A stretch of DNA of 31,337 nt from a virus. This document shows positions 1 to 7,808 of this stretch, one piece after another. The notes under the pieces were generated by a model, which saw only the letters and a program-made list of their open reading frames with translations, was not told the DNA's origin and ran no database searches. Location: the IMG/VR virus record IMGVR_UViG_3300031601_001447, positions 1-31,337 of that record. One strand, given 5' to 3'. The number at the start of each line of letters is the position of its first letter. Position 1 is the stretch's first letter. A program made the translations under genes and the position numbers.

Positions 1-1787
1 GGGGTCCCAGTGTACGTTCCCGATCCATCATCTTGATACCCTTGAAGATCAACCGAAACTCTACCACCAATTTTTGTGTCTGCCATAGAGTTTCCAGTAA
101 GAGTGACGGTCCCTGTTTTAGTTGCAGTCCCTGTTTTAGTTGCAGCCCCTGTTTTAGTTGCAGCCCCTGTCTTGGTTGCTGCCCCTGTCTTGGTTGCTGC
201 CCCAGTCTTGGAAACAGCACCTGTTTTGGGATTTTCATATTCAAAAAACGTAAGTTTTACGCCAACTAAAGTAATTGTGACATCCCCATCGAAAGTAGCG
301 CCAGCATTTACCCTCGCATAGCCAGAAGCCGCTGGATAATCAGATGCACTTGTGTAAAAAATTCTTGGTACATTATTGTCCACAACAACACCTGCATTAA
401 TTTCATAAATATCCACATAGCTTCCACTGTCAAAATTCCTAATTTCTATTTTACATATACCAGCCGTTCCGTAATCATTGACATTTATATTAAATATCCA
501 CTCTGCCGAATATCCATTTTCACTTTTAGAACTTGTCCACTGAGGAGCCCAAACAGTGGCTGTTTTATCAATTGTTTTGGTTACTAAGTTATATCCGGTC
601 ACATGCCAAGTGTACCCAATATCTGCGTCGCTCGAATTCGTAACATAATTCCCAAAAAAAGCTGTAGTATCACTCACTCCAATACCATCACTCACTCCAA
701 TATCATCACTCACTCCAATATCATCACTCACTCCAATACCATCACTCACTCCAATACCATCGTCAACACCAATCGTATCTTCGAGTTCCAGCGCAACAAA
801 TCGTGCTAATATCTGAGATTCAGTAAATTTGATACACGCCTTCGCACCGTAAGTGGCGTGCTGATCCCCCGCCTGTCCCGTGTAAGCCGTGTACCATGCG
901 GCAAGAAGGCGATCTTCTCCAACATATACTTCGTCTATGGCTTTAACCGCATTCCCAATAATATAAAAATATTCAGCTTGCACTTGGGCAACAATGCTCG
1001 TTTTAGGATGAGCAATCGCGGATGTACCTCCCGTACCCCTTGAACATCCTGTGAGTTGATTGCTTGCATTTCCAGTATAAGTAATCTCCTCTACCCCAAT
1101 TTGAACTGTACCTGAAGCATCAAATCGTGAAGAATTTGATAAGATTAAAGTCACAGAAGAATCTGTAACATCATCTACCAACGAAGTCGCTGCCCCAGCA
1201 TCCACAGCCATAAATGGCACTCGTATTACATCGCCATAAACTTGCGGTAGCATTTTCCCTATATCATCAGGGTCAGCATCAGAATAAGTAGTGGCATCTA
1301 CAATATTATAAGGAAATTTATGCACTATATCCAATTCGTAGCCAGAACATACAATGGCAACTTGTTCTGATAATAAATCTAATACATTTTCAATACTACC
1401 CTTGTAAAAATCAATTTTGTCAGCAGACACAGATGCCCCCTCAAATATTTGAGAAAACATAAGATCCGCATAATAGAAGTTGTATGAATCAAGAAGAATT
1501 GAAAAAGTGGCTTCCCCACCAATAGGAGTATTATTATCTATGACTAAAGTAGCCGATCCAGGGGCTGTTTTATAGCTAACAGGATCAATAATTCCAGAAT
1601 TGATACTCCAGGATATTACAACCGGCTCGTAAAGTTGTGAATCAAACACACAAGTATCCGCACCAGTACCCCATACCCGATCACACAAGTATAGGGTAAG
1701 GCCGGACAATTCCAACTTGAACAAACCAATGGGTGATACGTAAGGATTATCTATCGCTGTATCATTGAATGACGATAATGATTTCAT
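1..1787 (-). CDS. Tail-tip/hub-like virion protein with two hexapeptide repeat arrays (3' end outside window)
   Basis: Reading the minus strand from the ATG at 1787 gives 595 codons with no stop up to the left edge, so the C-terminus is missing. The Shine-Dalgarno TAGGAG overlaps the stop codon of the upstream gene and lies 5 nt before the ATG. The N-terminal ~200 residues look like a tail hub or attachment protein, ending in a 'LPQVYGDVIRVPF' stretch of the kind seen in such proteins. Residues ~205-255 contain an 'EEITYTGNASNQLTGCSRGT' segment, a small beta module common in phage tail proteins. Two low-complexity arrays follow: GVSD(G/D)I repeats and later TKTGAA repeats, probably flexible linkers between receptor-facing domains. 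It follows a distal-tail-like gene, which fits a baseplate or tail-tip role. The role is inferred from position and composition; the open frame itself is certain. Confidence 0.85.
   Translation of the reverse strand, partial: MKSLSSFNDTAIDNPYVSPIGLFKLELSGLTLYLCDRVWGTGADTCVFDSQLYEPVVISWSINSGIIDPVSYKTAPGSATLVIDNNTPIGGEATFSILLDSYNFYYADLMFSQIFEGASVSADKIDFYKGSIENVLDLLSEQVAIVCSGYELDIVHKFPYNIVDATTYSDADPDDIGKMLPQVYGDVIRVPFMAVDAGAATSLVDDVTDSSVTLILSNSSRFDASGTVQIGVEEITYTGNASNQLTGCSRGTGGTSAIAHPKTSIVAQVQAEYFYIIGNAVKAIDEVYVGEDRLLAAWYTAYTGQAGDQHATYGAKACIKFTESQILARFVALELEDTIGVDDGIGVSDGIGVSDDIGVSDDIGVSDGIGVSDTTAFFGNYVTNSSDADIGYTWHVTGYNLVTKTIDKTATVWAPQWTSSKSENGYSAEWIFNINVNDYGTAGICKIEIRNFDSGSYVDIYEINAGVVVDNNVPRIFYTSASDYPAASGYARVNAGATFDGDVTITLVGVKLTFFEYENPKTGAVSKTGAATKTGAATKTGAATKTGAATKTGTATKTGTVTLTGNSMADTKIGGRVSVDLQGYQDDGSGTYTGT
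111..218 (-). repeat. 18-bp tandem repeat array encoding TKTGAA-type hexapeptides
   Basis: Six consecutive 18-bp units are present, at 111-128, 129-146, 147-164, 165-182, 183-200 and 201-218. On the plus strand the core unit is CCCTGTTTTAGTTGCAGC. Adjacent pairs are identical or nearly so: units 2 and 3 match, units 4 and 5 match, and unit 6 is the most diverged. In the coding frame they give repeated K-T-G-A-A-T. The period is a multiple of three, so copy-number changes keep the frame. This looks like recent slippage or unequal crossover within a tail gene. Confidence 0.93.
669..758 (-). repeat. 18-bp tandem repeat array encoding GVSD(G/D)I hexapeptides
   Basis: Five almost perfect 18-bp units (plus strand ATCACTCACTCCAATACC, with ATC in place of ACC at the end of two units) run from 669 to 758. 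A degenerate sixth copy lies at 759-776. In the coding frame they read G-V-S-D-G/D-I. The unit is unrelated in sequence to the array at 111-218 but has the same period and lies in the same gene. There are no spacers, so it is not a CRISPR array. Confidence 0.93.
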
Positions 1788-1795
1788 GATAACTC

Positions 1796-2533
1796 CTACA
1801 ACATCTCAATGAGCCTAAGTGTCATTGTCACATGGCCCTCGGTTATAAAATTTTTCGGTAATGTACCTACAAGCCGTGCCATCCAGTAATTGCCCTCATG
1901 GTCTTTTAGGTAAAACGGTTTTGATTGATCGTCTAAATTATCAATGGCTGCTCTGAAATTAGCCAAAGTTCCATCACTGGATTGAAGAAACAACGCATAT
2001 GTCCTCTCCTTACGCTCATCCCCAAGTTTAGTTGATCGTTCAATCCCCCCCACGGTTTGATTCCAAATTACATTAGGAATTTCATCCGCTACCGGGTTTT
2101 GAACAAAATCTACTTGGAATTCATCCCCATGACTTATGAATATTTCAGAGCATTGCGGGTTCTCTATGGATGACACGGTAATCCGCCAGTATTGTTTCGT
2201 TAATTCGGTTGATATGGTTTTTACGATCTGATTGTTATTGGTCTGCTCCCATCCTGTAACGGCATCTGTCCATGCGTTATTGTCGGTCGAATGCTCCCAC
2301 GTCATGCTTTCGCCGCTGAAGTTATGCTTTTCAATTGCTAAAAAATCTACCGATTCATTTTCAGCGGCTTGATCCACATGGAAGGTTTTGGCTTCGGTAA
2401 CGGTATCCTTCCAATACAGAGATATGGCCCGATCATATAGCCTCGTTTTTGGAAATCCCGTATCGGGGGTTCCCGTAACTGTAACCGTTCCATCTTCTAA
2501 AATATTCTTGGTATAAAGTTTTATCTTTGCCAT
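1796..2533 (-). CDS. Distal-tail-like minor tail protein
   Basis: This is a 245-residue beta-rich protein without a signal peptide. The middle (about residues 40-140) has the look of a carbohydrate-binding or discoidin-like beta sandwich: 'TWEHSTDNNAWTDA', then 'KQYWRITVSS'. The C-terminal part (about 160-245), ending 'GHVTMTLRLIEML', resembles the closing beta strands of distal tail or tail-to-fibre adaptor proteins. It comes after the tape measure and before the large tail-tip-like protein, which is where Dit or minor tail proteins sit in siphophages. The ATG overlaps the stop of a preceding 14-codon micro-ORF as TAATG, so initiation is probably coupled. The assignment rests mostly on gene order and fold impression, so a general minor tail protein is the safer reading. 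Confidence 0.75.
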   Translation of the reverse strand: MAKIKLYTKNILEDGTVTVTGTPDTGFPKTRLYDRAISLYWKDTVTEAKTFHVDQAAENESVDFLAIEKHNFSGESMTWEHSTDNNAWTDAVTGWEQTNNNQIVKTISTELTKQYWRITVSSIENPQCSEIFISHGDEFQVDFVQNPVADEIPNVIWNQTVGGIERSTKLGDERKERTYALFLQSSDGTLANFRAAIDNLDDQSKPFYLKDHEGNYWMARLVGTLPKNFITEGHVTMTLRLIEML

Positions 2534-2577
2534 TACACCGTCCCCCGATTAAACCGTTCCCCCAGAATTAAATCCAT
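2533..2577 (-). CDS. 14-codon micro-ORF linking tape measure and minor tail gene
   Basis: After the tape-measure stop, the sequence TAATG opens a frame reading M-D-L-I-L-G-E-R-F-N-R-G-T-V. Its stop is again TAATG, supplying the ATG of the minor tail gene. It fills exactly the 43-nt gap between the two larger genes. It also contains GGGGGAACGG and CGGGGGACGG stretches that could act as ribosome binding sites for the next gene. It may be a coupling leader whose translation carries ribosomes across the gap rather than a functional peptide. A chance open frame cannot be excluded. Confidence 0.35.
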   Translation of the reverse strand: MDLILGERFNRGTV

Positions 2578-5500
2578 TAGGCTGTCCCCCACTGATGATC
2601 CAATTCACCAATCGCTTTCTTAAATTCCATCGCTGCACTCCGCATTGCCGTTCTATCTCCGGTCATAACCATCGGGGCAAAAGTGACATGAAAAGTGTTT
2701 CCACCAGCGGTTGCTAATTGCGAGGAAGGTTGCGGCATCATTGCATTCAACTTACCAAAAAAACCAGCCCCGTACTTTGCCACCGCTTCCTTTTTGACGA
2801 CGAACTCCCCACGTTCGAGCATGGACGGGACCGTATCACCGCCCCCGTAACCGGGTATGGGACCACCTGACTGAAAAGACTTTGTTGAATTTATAAGCCT
2901 CCCATATTCATTATAATCATCCCAAGTCACAAGGCCAGTTGAGGAAATTTTCCTTATAGTTCTAAATACCTTTCTTGCTTTCTCCTCAACAGAGTCAAAA
3001 GCTAAACCCATACCTGAAAGTTTATCGATAAATTTTGAAACTATGTCAATTAGTTGTTGTATTTTATCCATAAGCCCCGTCGTAGTAGATCCGGAACCTT
3101 TAAAATCCACAGTGTAAGTGGCACCTTCTTCAGCCTTCTTTGTTGTAGAATCGAGCCACTCATTCACCTCTTTGACCTTTTCCCCAAGTGGTTTTGTGGT
3201 GGAGCCTTCGCCCTCGAATTTTGTGGTGACAGTGTGTGTTGATCTTGTATTAAGACCATTCACGCTGAGTTGGTATCTAATTGCAGCTTTAAGAGCGGCA
3301 AGCCCCCTCACAATAATCGTATGCGTTGAAGTGGTATCGACAATTTTCGCTAAGGCATCTAAGACCAATTTTATATTGGCGAGGGCTGCATCGACAACAA
3401 TGTCAATAACCGTTTCTGTAGCTGCTTTTTCTTGAATCTCGGTTAACCCTGTATCAATTGTTTCTATCTCAGTCTTTGCATCTTCACCACTAAGGCCGAT
3501 CTCTGGTTTTGGGTCTGGTGAAACTCCACTGAAAAAGTCCTCAACAATTTTATCTACGGCCACCACCGTTTCTTCAGCAGAATCAGCGTTGATATTGAGA
3601 ATATGTTCCTTTGCTGCTTCTACGCCAAATTTCTTAATCTCGCCTTCCGCTGTCTCCATAGCGGCCATAGCATCTATGGTATTAATGTCTAATTTGATGC
3701 TACCATCTGCAAGTGCCTTTTTTAGATTATTGCTGAAAGTCTTTATTTGAGTTTCGGTATACCCCAATTCAAGAAGGGCTTCTTTAGTATCTATTTTAAG
3801 TTTCTTCTCTTTTTCTACTTGCTCTTTAAGGTCCCTATCTTTGTCCTTTATATCCTTTAAATCTTTTTCAGGATCTGTTATATCAATGTCCAGTTTTGCC
3901 GGGTCTGCAAATTTGTCTCTAAGATTAGTGATCAGATCCCCAATCATTTTAAAAGCATTTTCGGCAGCAGTCTTCATGCTATCATAAGCAGCTTTTGAAC
4001 TATCCGTTGTCGCCTTATCTGCATCCTGTGCATCTTTCACTCTTTTCTTATGCCATTTTGCATTATACTCATCTTCAATTTTCTTCAGCCTTAGCATGGT
4101 ATTTAATCGTAGTTGCGCTAAAGCAAGCTCTCGGGTTGTTTCAGAAGCAAACCGCCCTACTCGGACTATGGCTACTTGTTTTAGCTCTTCATCTTTAGCC
4201 TTTTCAATTTCGACTTCTTTTTTGGCAGCTTGCATTGCCATGGTAAGGATTTGAGAATACGCCTCTCGTGCAATCTCAATTTTCTTCATTGCTGTTTTAA
4301 ATTCTGCGGCAGTACGTGCTTCATCAACCGCTTTAAACGCATCATTCAGCTTTTGTTTTGCATCCAACATTTCATCATTGTATCTTTGGCTTTCTGTCAT
4401 CTCCGCTTGCCTGATTATTTTCAAATCTTCTTGCAATTTCTCTTCAAGGGATTTGATTGAGTCAAGCAATTTTGTCCGTTCTTTTAGTCTCGCTTCTGCG
4501 GCTTTCTGTGCGGCCTTAGCTTCAGCTTCAGCCCTCTTTTCTGCGGCCTTCCTCGCTACTTCAACTTCCTTATCCTGATTCGCAACAAATTTATCAAACG
4601 CCGCTTGTTGAATGGCTTCTATTTGGTCTTGTAATTCATTTTCAATGACACCCATATCGGCAGCGTTTTTCCTGTAAGCCGAGACACGTCTTTGCATCGA
4701 GGCTATCATTTCAATAAACAATGCCCGATCTTTTGCGGCCAATTGATTATAAACTTGTTCAAAATGAAGGGGTAATTCAGCAAATACATCTTTTATTTGA
4801 GAGACTGCCTCACGGCTTGCGAGTCCAATTCTATTGAAATGATGAACGAACGCATTTTGCAAATCCTCAATCGCGTCCTTTTCGAGACCCATCGCTTCGA
4901 TTCTTTCTAACGCCTGATCAATGGTTATTTCACCTGTTTTAACAAGCGTCTTTAATGAGTGAATTTGACTCTCTTGTGCCTCGGTCAATTCTTTTTGGAG
5001 CTTTGTTGTTCGATCATACGCGTCACCTATACCAAGCAAATTATGGTAAATTATTGGCCACAACTCGCTGATCCTAACAAATTGAACTTCAGATCGACCC
5101 AATTCTACACGGTATCGTTCTGACGCCTTCGTAGCGTTGTCAAGGGCTTCCCATGCCCTTTTAGCTGCAATCTTATCCATAGCCTCGGTCAAGGCTTCTG
5201 TGGCCAAATCAGCTAAATCAAGCGCCTTAGTCATCCTCAGTATCTCTTTAGTGACTTCTGGGTATGTAACTTGAAATCGCTCTAAAACAGATTGGTATTC
5301 ACGTGAGCCTGCGTCTAACGCATTTAAGGAATCAGAGTATAAGTTAATCCCCTCTGCCATTCTTCTGGCTTCAACAGATGCCACCGCCAATTCATTCGCT
5401 AATTTTTCGTTGGACCCTGTAATTTGATCTAAGGCAATAAATAGAGCTGCAACAGCAGTCGCTATCGCTGTAATAGGATGGGACGCGATTAAAGCCCATA

Positions 5501-7004
5501 AGACAGTGAACGCAGCTCGTAATTTTCCTAATACCCCGGTCATTACAGTAAAACCTGCGGTTGCCGCACCCAAGCCAGTCGTTAAGAGTAAGAAATTAGA
5601 GGTTATCATTTTCAAAATTATCAACCCCTTAAAGCTGCTAACCAATAAACTCGTTGCCATTCGTAGTGCAGTAAAGGTCGCAACTAAAAGAGTTACCTTC
5701 ACAATGACGCCACCAACAGCACTTGTCGCAAACGCTTCGAAGGCGATAGTTACCCCTATTAATATATCTGTAAGAACGGCCAACGCCCCACCAACGCCTC
5801 CTTCACCGAGAGCAACTGCTACTAACTTTGCCCTATCCGCCAAATTCTTAAATTTAACCCCGAGACCTTCTTGCTGAGTTCCCGACATCTCCGCGGCAGT
5901 TCCCACTTCATAAACATTGTTTAAGGCCGTCTGGAACTCCCCACCAACATATCCCTTAACAAGAATAGCCGCCGCCTGAGCACCACGAAGCCCAAACAAT
6001 TCAAAGGCTTTAGCCATATTGACAGCATTGGTTTCTGAATTAAATAGAATTGCAGTTAGGTTTTCTAAGACCTTTTGATATCCCACAGTTCTCGGGTTTA
6101 CTTGATCTAATGCAACCCCCTGGGCCTCATACGCCTCCCTGAGCCTTGAATTAGGGGCAATCAGCCTGCTTAACACTTGCCTCATACCTGTACCGATCGT
6201 GCTGGCCCTGAGACCATTATTCGCAAGGGTCATCATGGTGGCCGCAGTCTCTTCAAGGGATACTCCCGCCTGGGCCGCTGTAGCACCAATATAATTGAAA
6301 GATATCCTGAGTTTGTCAATGGTGAGTTTTGACTTGTTGATCGCATTTGCCATTACATCGGAAACACGCCCAGCCTCCATAGTGTCAAGGCTAAATGCAC
6401 GGATGGTTGTGGTAAGAAGATCGGTCGTGAGCTTCATGTCGGACAAGGTTCCGGTAGCAAGGTTAGCCGTAGCCTGCATAGCGTCCATGGCTTCCCCGGC
6501 ATCAAACCCGGCCTGGCCTAACAACACCATGCCTTCTGATACTTCAGAGGTTGAAAACTTAGTGGTTCTTGCAACGTTCTTTATGGTCTCTCCCATAGCC
6601 ATCACTTCAGCATCCGTAGCCCCAGTAATGGCCTGAAGGTTTTTAAGGGCCTGGTCGTAATCAATAATTGCCTGGGTCCCGACCTTAAACGCATTGATAA
6701 CCATATAAATTGCTGAAGCTGCAATACCATAGGACGCTGTAACCTTGAACGCCGCCTTGACGCGCTCAAGACCACCGTGAACCCGGGATATTTGCTTGGT
6801 GAAGCCGTGATATTGCTCTGTGGCTTTTTTGGTGGCGGTAGTAGCTTTTCTGGTTGCAGTCGTTGCTCCAGTAGAAGCCTTAGTATTGGTATTCAATACT
6901 GTATTGACACCCTTCACTGCCTGCTTGATCTGCCCTAAAGCTGCTTTAAGGTTGGTTGCATCACCCGTAAACAACGTCCCAAGCGTCAAATTTTTATCAG
7001 CCAT
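2577..7004 (-). CDS. Tail tape measure protein (TP901 core type)
   Basis: This 1475-residue protein sets tail length and is ejected during DNA delivery. Residues ~110-340 hold a TP901-type tape-measure core, with 'TTKFSTSEVSEGMVLLGQAG' and 'GVSLEETAATMMTLANNG'. Residues ~415-530 contain several hydrophobic segments that could cross or perturb the host membrane. Residues ~790-1000 are Ala/Lys/Glu-rich and predicted coiled coil. The C-terminus (~1380-1475) has the common glycine motif 'GGPIPGYGGGDTVPSML' followed by 'RGEFVV'. At roughly 0.15 nm per residue, a family rule of thumb, the tail would be about 220 nm. The ATG overlaps the chaperone stop as TAATG. This is one of the surest calls in the window. 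Confidence 0.96.
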   Translation of the reverse strand: MADKNLTLGTLFTGDATNLKAALGQIKQAVKGVNTVLNTNTKASTGATTATRKATTATKKATEQYHGFTKQISRVHGGLERVKAAFKVTASYGIAASAIYMVINAFKVGTQAIIDYDQALKNLQAITGATDAEVMAMGETIKNVARTTKFSTSEVSEGMVLLGQAGFDAGEAMDAMQATANLATGTLSDMKLTTDLLTTTIRAFSLDTMEAGRVSDVMANAINKSKLTIDKLRISFNYIGATAAQAGVSLEETAATMMTLANNGLRASTIGTGMRQVLSRLIAPNSRLREAYEAQGVALDQVNPRTVGYQKVLENLTAILFNSETNAVNMAKAFELFGLRGAQAAAILVKGYVGGEFQTALNNVYEVGTAAEMSGTQQEGLGVKFKNLADRAKLVAVALGEGGVGGALAVLTDILIGVTIAFEAFATSAVGGVIVKVTLLVATFTALRMATSLLVSSFKGLIILKMITSNFLLLTTGLGAATAGFTVMTGVLGKLRAAFTVLWALIASHPITAIATAVAALFIALDQITGSNEKLANELAVASVEARRMAEGINLYSDSLNALDAGSREYQSVLERFQVTYPEVTKEILRMTKALDLADLATEALTEAMDKIAAKRAWEALDNATKASERYRVELGRSEVQFVRISELWPIIYHNLLGIGDAYDRTTKLQKELTEAQESQIHSLKTLVKTGEITIDQALERIEAMGLEKDAIEDLQNAFVHHFNRIGLASREAVSQIKDVFAELPLHFEQVYNQLAAKDRALFIEMIASMQRRVSAYRKNAADMGVIENELQDQIEAIQQAAFDKFVANQDKEVEVARKAAEKRAEAEAKAAQKAAEARLKERTKLLDSIKSLEEKLQEDLKIIRQAEMTESQRYNDEMLDAKQKLNDAFKAVDEARTAAEFKTAMKKIEIAREAYSQILTMAMQAAKKEVEIEKAKDEELKQVAIVRVGRFASETTRELALAQLRLNTMLRLKKIEDEYNAKWHKKRVKDAQDADKATTDSSKAAYDSMKTAAENAFKMIGDLITNLRDKFADPAKLDIDITDPEKDLKDIKDKDRDLKEQVEKEKKLKIDTKEALLELGYTETQIKTFSNNLKKALADGSIKLDINTIDAMAAMETAEGEIKKFGVEAAKEHILNINADSAEETVVAVDKIVEDFFSGVSPDPKPEIGLSGEDAKTEIETIDTGLTEIQEKAATETVIDIVVDAALANIKLVLDALAKIVDTTSTHTIIVRGLAALKAAIRYQLSVNGLNTRSTHTVTTKFEGEGSTTKPLGEKVKEVNEWLDSTTKKAEEGATYTVDFKGSGSTTTGLMDKIQQLIDIVSKFIDKLSGMGLAFDSVEEKARKVFRTIRKISSTGLVTWDDYNEYGRLINSTKSFQSGGPIPGYGGGDTVPSMLERGEFVVKKEAVAKYGAGFFGKLNAMMPQPSSQLATAGGNTFHVTFAPMVMTGDRTAMRSAAMEFKKAIGELDHQWGTA

Positions 7005-7411
7005 TATCCTGCCCTCGTTTTACCGCCCATGGGTTTACTCTCCTGAGCCCAAATCCTGTGCCGGTTCATCATTTGCTTTGTTATTTGTTCTCTTTCAACC
7101 TTCGGCATATCCTTGTACGTTTCCGGGTCCCCAAACACGAACCCGCCCTTTGGCTTTTTAGTCTGTTTCGGTGCCGGGGCAGCCTTCTCTTCAATTTTTG
7201 CTCCATGAATCTGTGCCTCAAACTTCAGCCTATCACCAAGCCTCTTCTCCGAATGCTCGAACAGTACAATCAACTGTCCGAAGGTGCATCCTCCGTCTCG
7301 GAAGGACTTTTTGTAGAAGTCGTCAAGTCGGTATCCATATCGCTCGCAGACTGCGGTAACGGCCTCTCCGATGGAAACAGCGTCATCACTTTCTCGAAGA
7401 GGCTCTTGAAG
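7004..7411 (-). CDS. Tail assembly chaperone, -1 frameshift extension (lambda gpGT-like 'T' part)
   Basis: This is the downstream half of a two-frame tail assembly chaperone. Read in the -1 frame relative to the upstream gene, it is open from 7411 to the stop at 7004 (135 codons). The translation is plainly protein-like, with 'VSIGEAVTAVCERYGYRLDD' then 'FYKKSFRDGGCTFGQLIVLF'. Any independent start has to be a TTG at 7273 with a weak ribosome site, and would discard about 46 well-formed codons. The better model is synthesis as a fusion after a -1 slip at A AAA AAC (7417-7411), giving about 249 residues in all. The C-terminus is basic and proline-rich ('KAAPAPKQTKKPKGG'). The stop overlaps the tape-measure ATG as TAATG. 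The fusion product is expected to bind the tape measure and recruit tube subunits, as lambda gpGT does. Confidence 0.85.
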   Translation of the reverse strand, partial: LQEPLRESDDAVSIGEAVTAVCERYGYRLDDFYKKSFRDGGCTFGQLIVLFEHSEKRLGDRLKFEAQIHGAKIEEKAAPAPKQTKKPKGGFVFGDPETYKDMPKVEREQITKQMMNRHRIWAQESKPMGGKTRAG

Positions 7412-7752
7412 TTTTTTGCTACAATACCGTAATTTGTCTCATAAACCACTTCGGCTATCGAAGCCGCCTGAAGGTTGGAGACCTCTTCTAAGAGCTTGTC
7501 ATCCTCATCTGTTACCATGGTTAAGATACGGCCAAGGTTTTCCTTCACTAATTCCACAATAAACGCCACCAGTGCCATATCCCCGCCTTCTTCTTTGGCA
7601 AACTGCGCCGCAATTGCCGTGGATATTAAATCAGTCAATTTCAACTGATCCGACATGGACAAGGGATAAATTTTAATCTTCCGCATTTCACGGATACCAA
7701 TCTCGATCTCCGTGATCTGCGGATTGATCTTTTTCTGTTCATTCTCCGACAT
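7270..7752 (-). CDS. Tail assembly chaperone, unshifted product (lambda gpG-like)
   Basis: This is a 160-residue acidic, helical protein lying between the tail tube and the tape measure, where siphophages encode the G/GT chaperones. The ATG at 7752 has a good GGAG 7 nt upstream. Residues 1-110 resemble a phage tail-assembly-chaperone domain: an N-terminal beta segment ('EIEIGIREMRKIKIYPLS') followed by helices. Codons 112-114 (A-K-N) are encoded by GC-A-AAA-AAC, a slippery heptamer. Past it, the 0-frame tail is low-complexity Ser/Thr/Pro/Glu ('PLPQSASDMDTDLTTSTKSP') up to the TGA at 7270. That contrast supports two products, a shorter abundant one and a longer shifted one. Confidence 0.85.
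   Translation of the reverse strand: MSENEQKKINPQITEIEIGIREMRKIKIYPLSMSDQLKLTDLISTAIAAQFAKEEGGDMALVAFIVELVKENLGRILTMVTDEDDKLLEEVSNLQAASIAEVVYETNYGIVAKNFKSLFEKVMTLFPSERPLPQSASDMDTDLTTSTKSPSETEDAPSDS
7411..7417 (-). promoter_or_regulatory. Slippery heptamer A AAA AAC for programmed -1 ribosomal frameshift
   Basis: On the minus strand the heptamer AAAAAAC is in the X XXY YYZ phase of the upstream chaperone frame (GCA AAA AAC, codons 112-114). The -1 frame has a TGA about 30 nt upstream of the site and no stop for 135 codons after it, so the site lies in the permitted overlap. Downstream bases could form a modest imperfect hairpin (AAGA/TCTT, then TTC/GAG with a one-base bulge). The heptamer class is established in viral frameshifting; use here is inferred. 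Confidence 0.82.
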
Positions 7753-7768
7753 GATACTTCTCCTTATT

Positions 7769-7795
7769 TTGTGGTGAGCACAACGCCCACCACAA
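7769..7795 (-). promoter_or_regulatory. Hairpin in the gap between tail tube and chaperone genes
   Basis: An 11-bp inverted repeat with a 5-nt loop lies here; on the minus strand TTGTGGTGGGC, loop GTTGT, then GCTCACCACAA. The only imperfection is one G-T pair, which wobbles in RNA. It starts shortly after the tail-tube stop and ends just before the chaperone Shine-Dalgarno. No T tract follows, so it does not look like a complete intrinsic terminator. More likely it attenuates transcription, marks an RNA processing site or stabilises the abundant tail-tube message. Confidence 0.6.
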
Positions 7796-7808
7796 TTATC
7801 TTAAAGGT

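Noticed and set aside
33-321. Plus-strand open frames with Cys/Ser/Pro or Val/Ala/Pro repeats
   Set aside because: They are the reverse-strand readings of the 18-bp array inside the tail-tip gene, whose period of three codons keeps all frames open.
669-776. Regular short repeats considered as a CRISPR array
   Set aside because: The units are directly adjacent, only 18 bp long and have no unique spacers. They lie in a protein-coding frame.
5506-5877. A 123-residue plus-strand ORF within the tape measure gene
   Set aside because: It is a low-complexity antisense frame of the well-supported tape measure and lacks a plausible ribosome site or neighbours.
7273-7281. Independent initiation of the second chaperone frame at TTG
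   Set aside because: The ribosome site is weak and well-formed codons extend 46 positions upstream in the same frame to the slippery heptamer.
7769-7795. Intrinsic transcription terminator after the tail tube gene
   Set aside because: The hairpin is strong, but no T tract follows on either strand. It was kept as a general regulatory hairpin.
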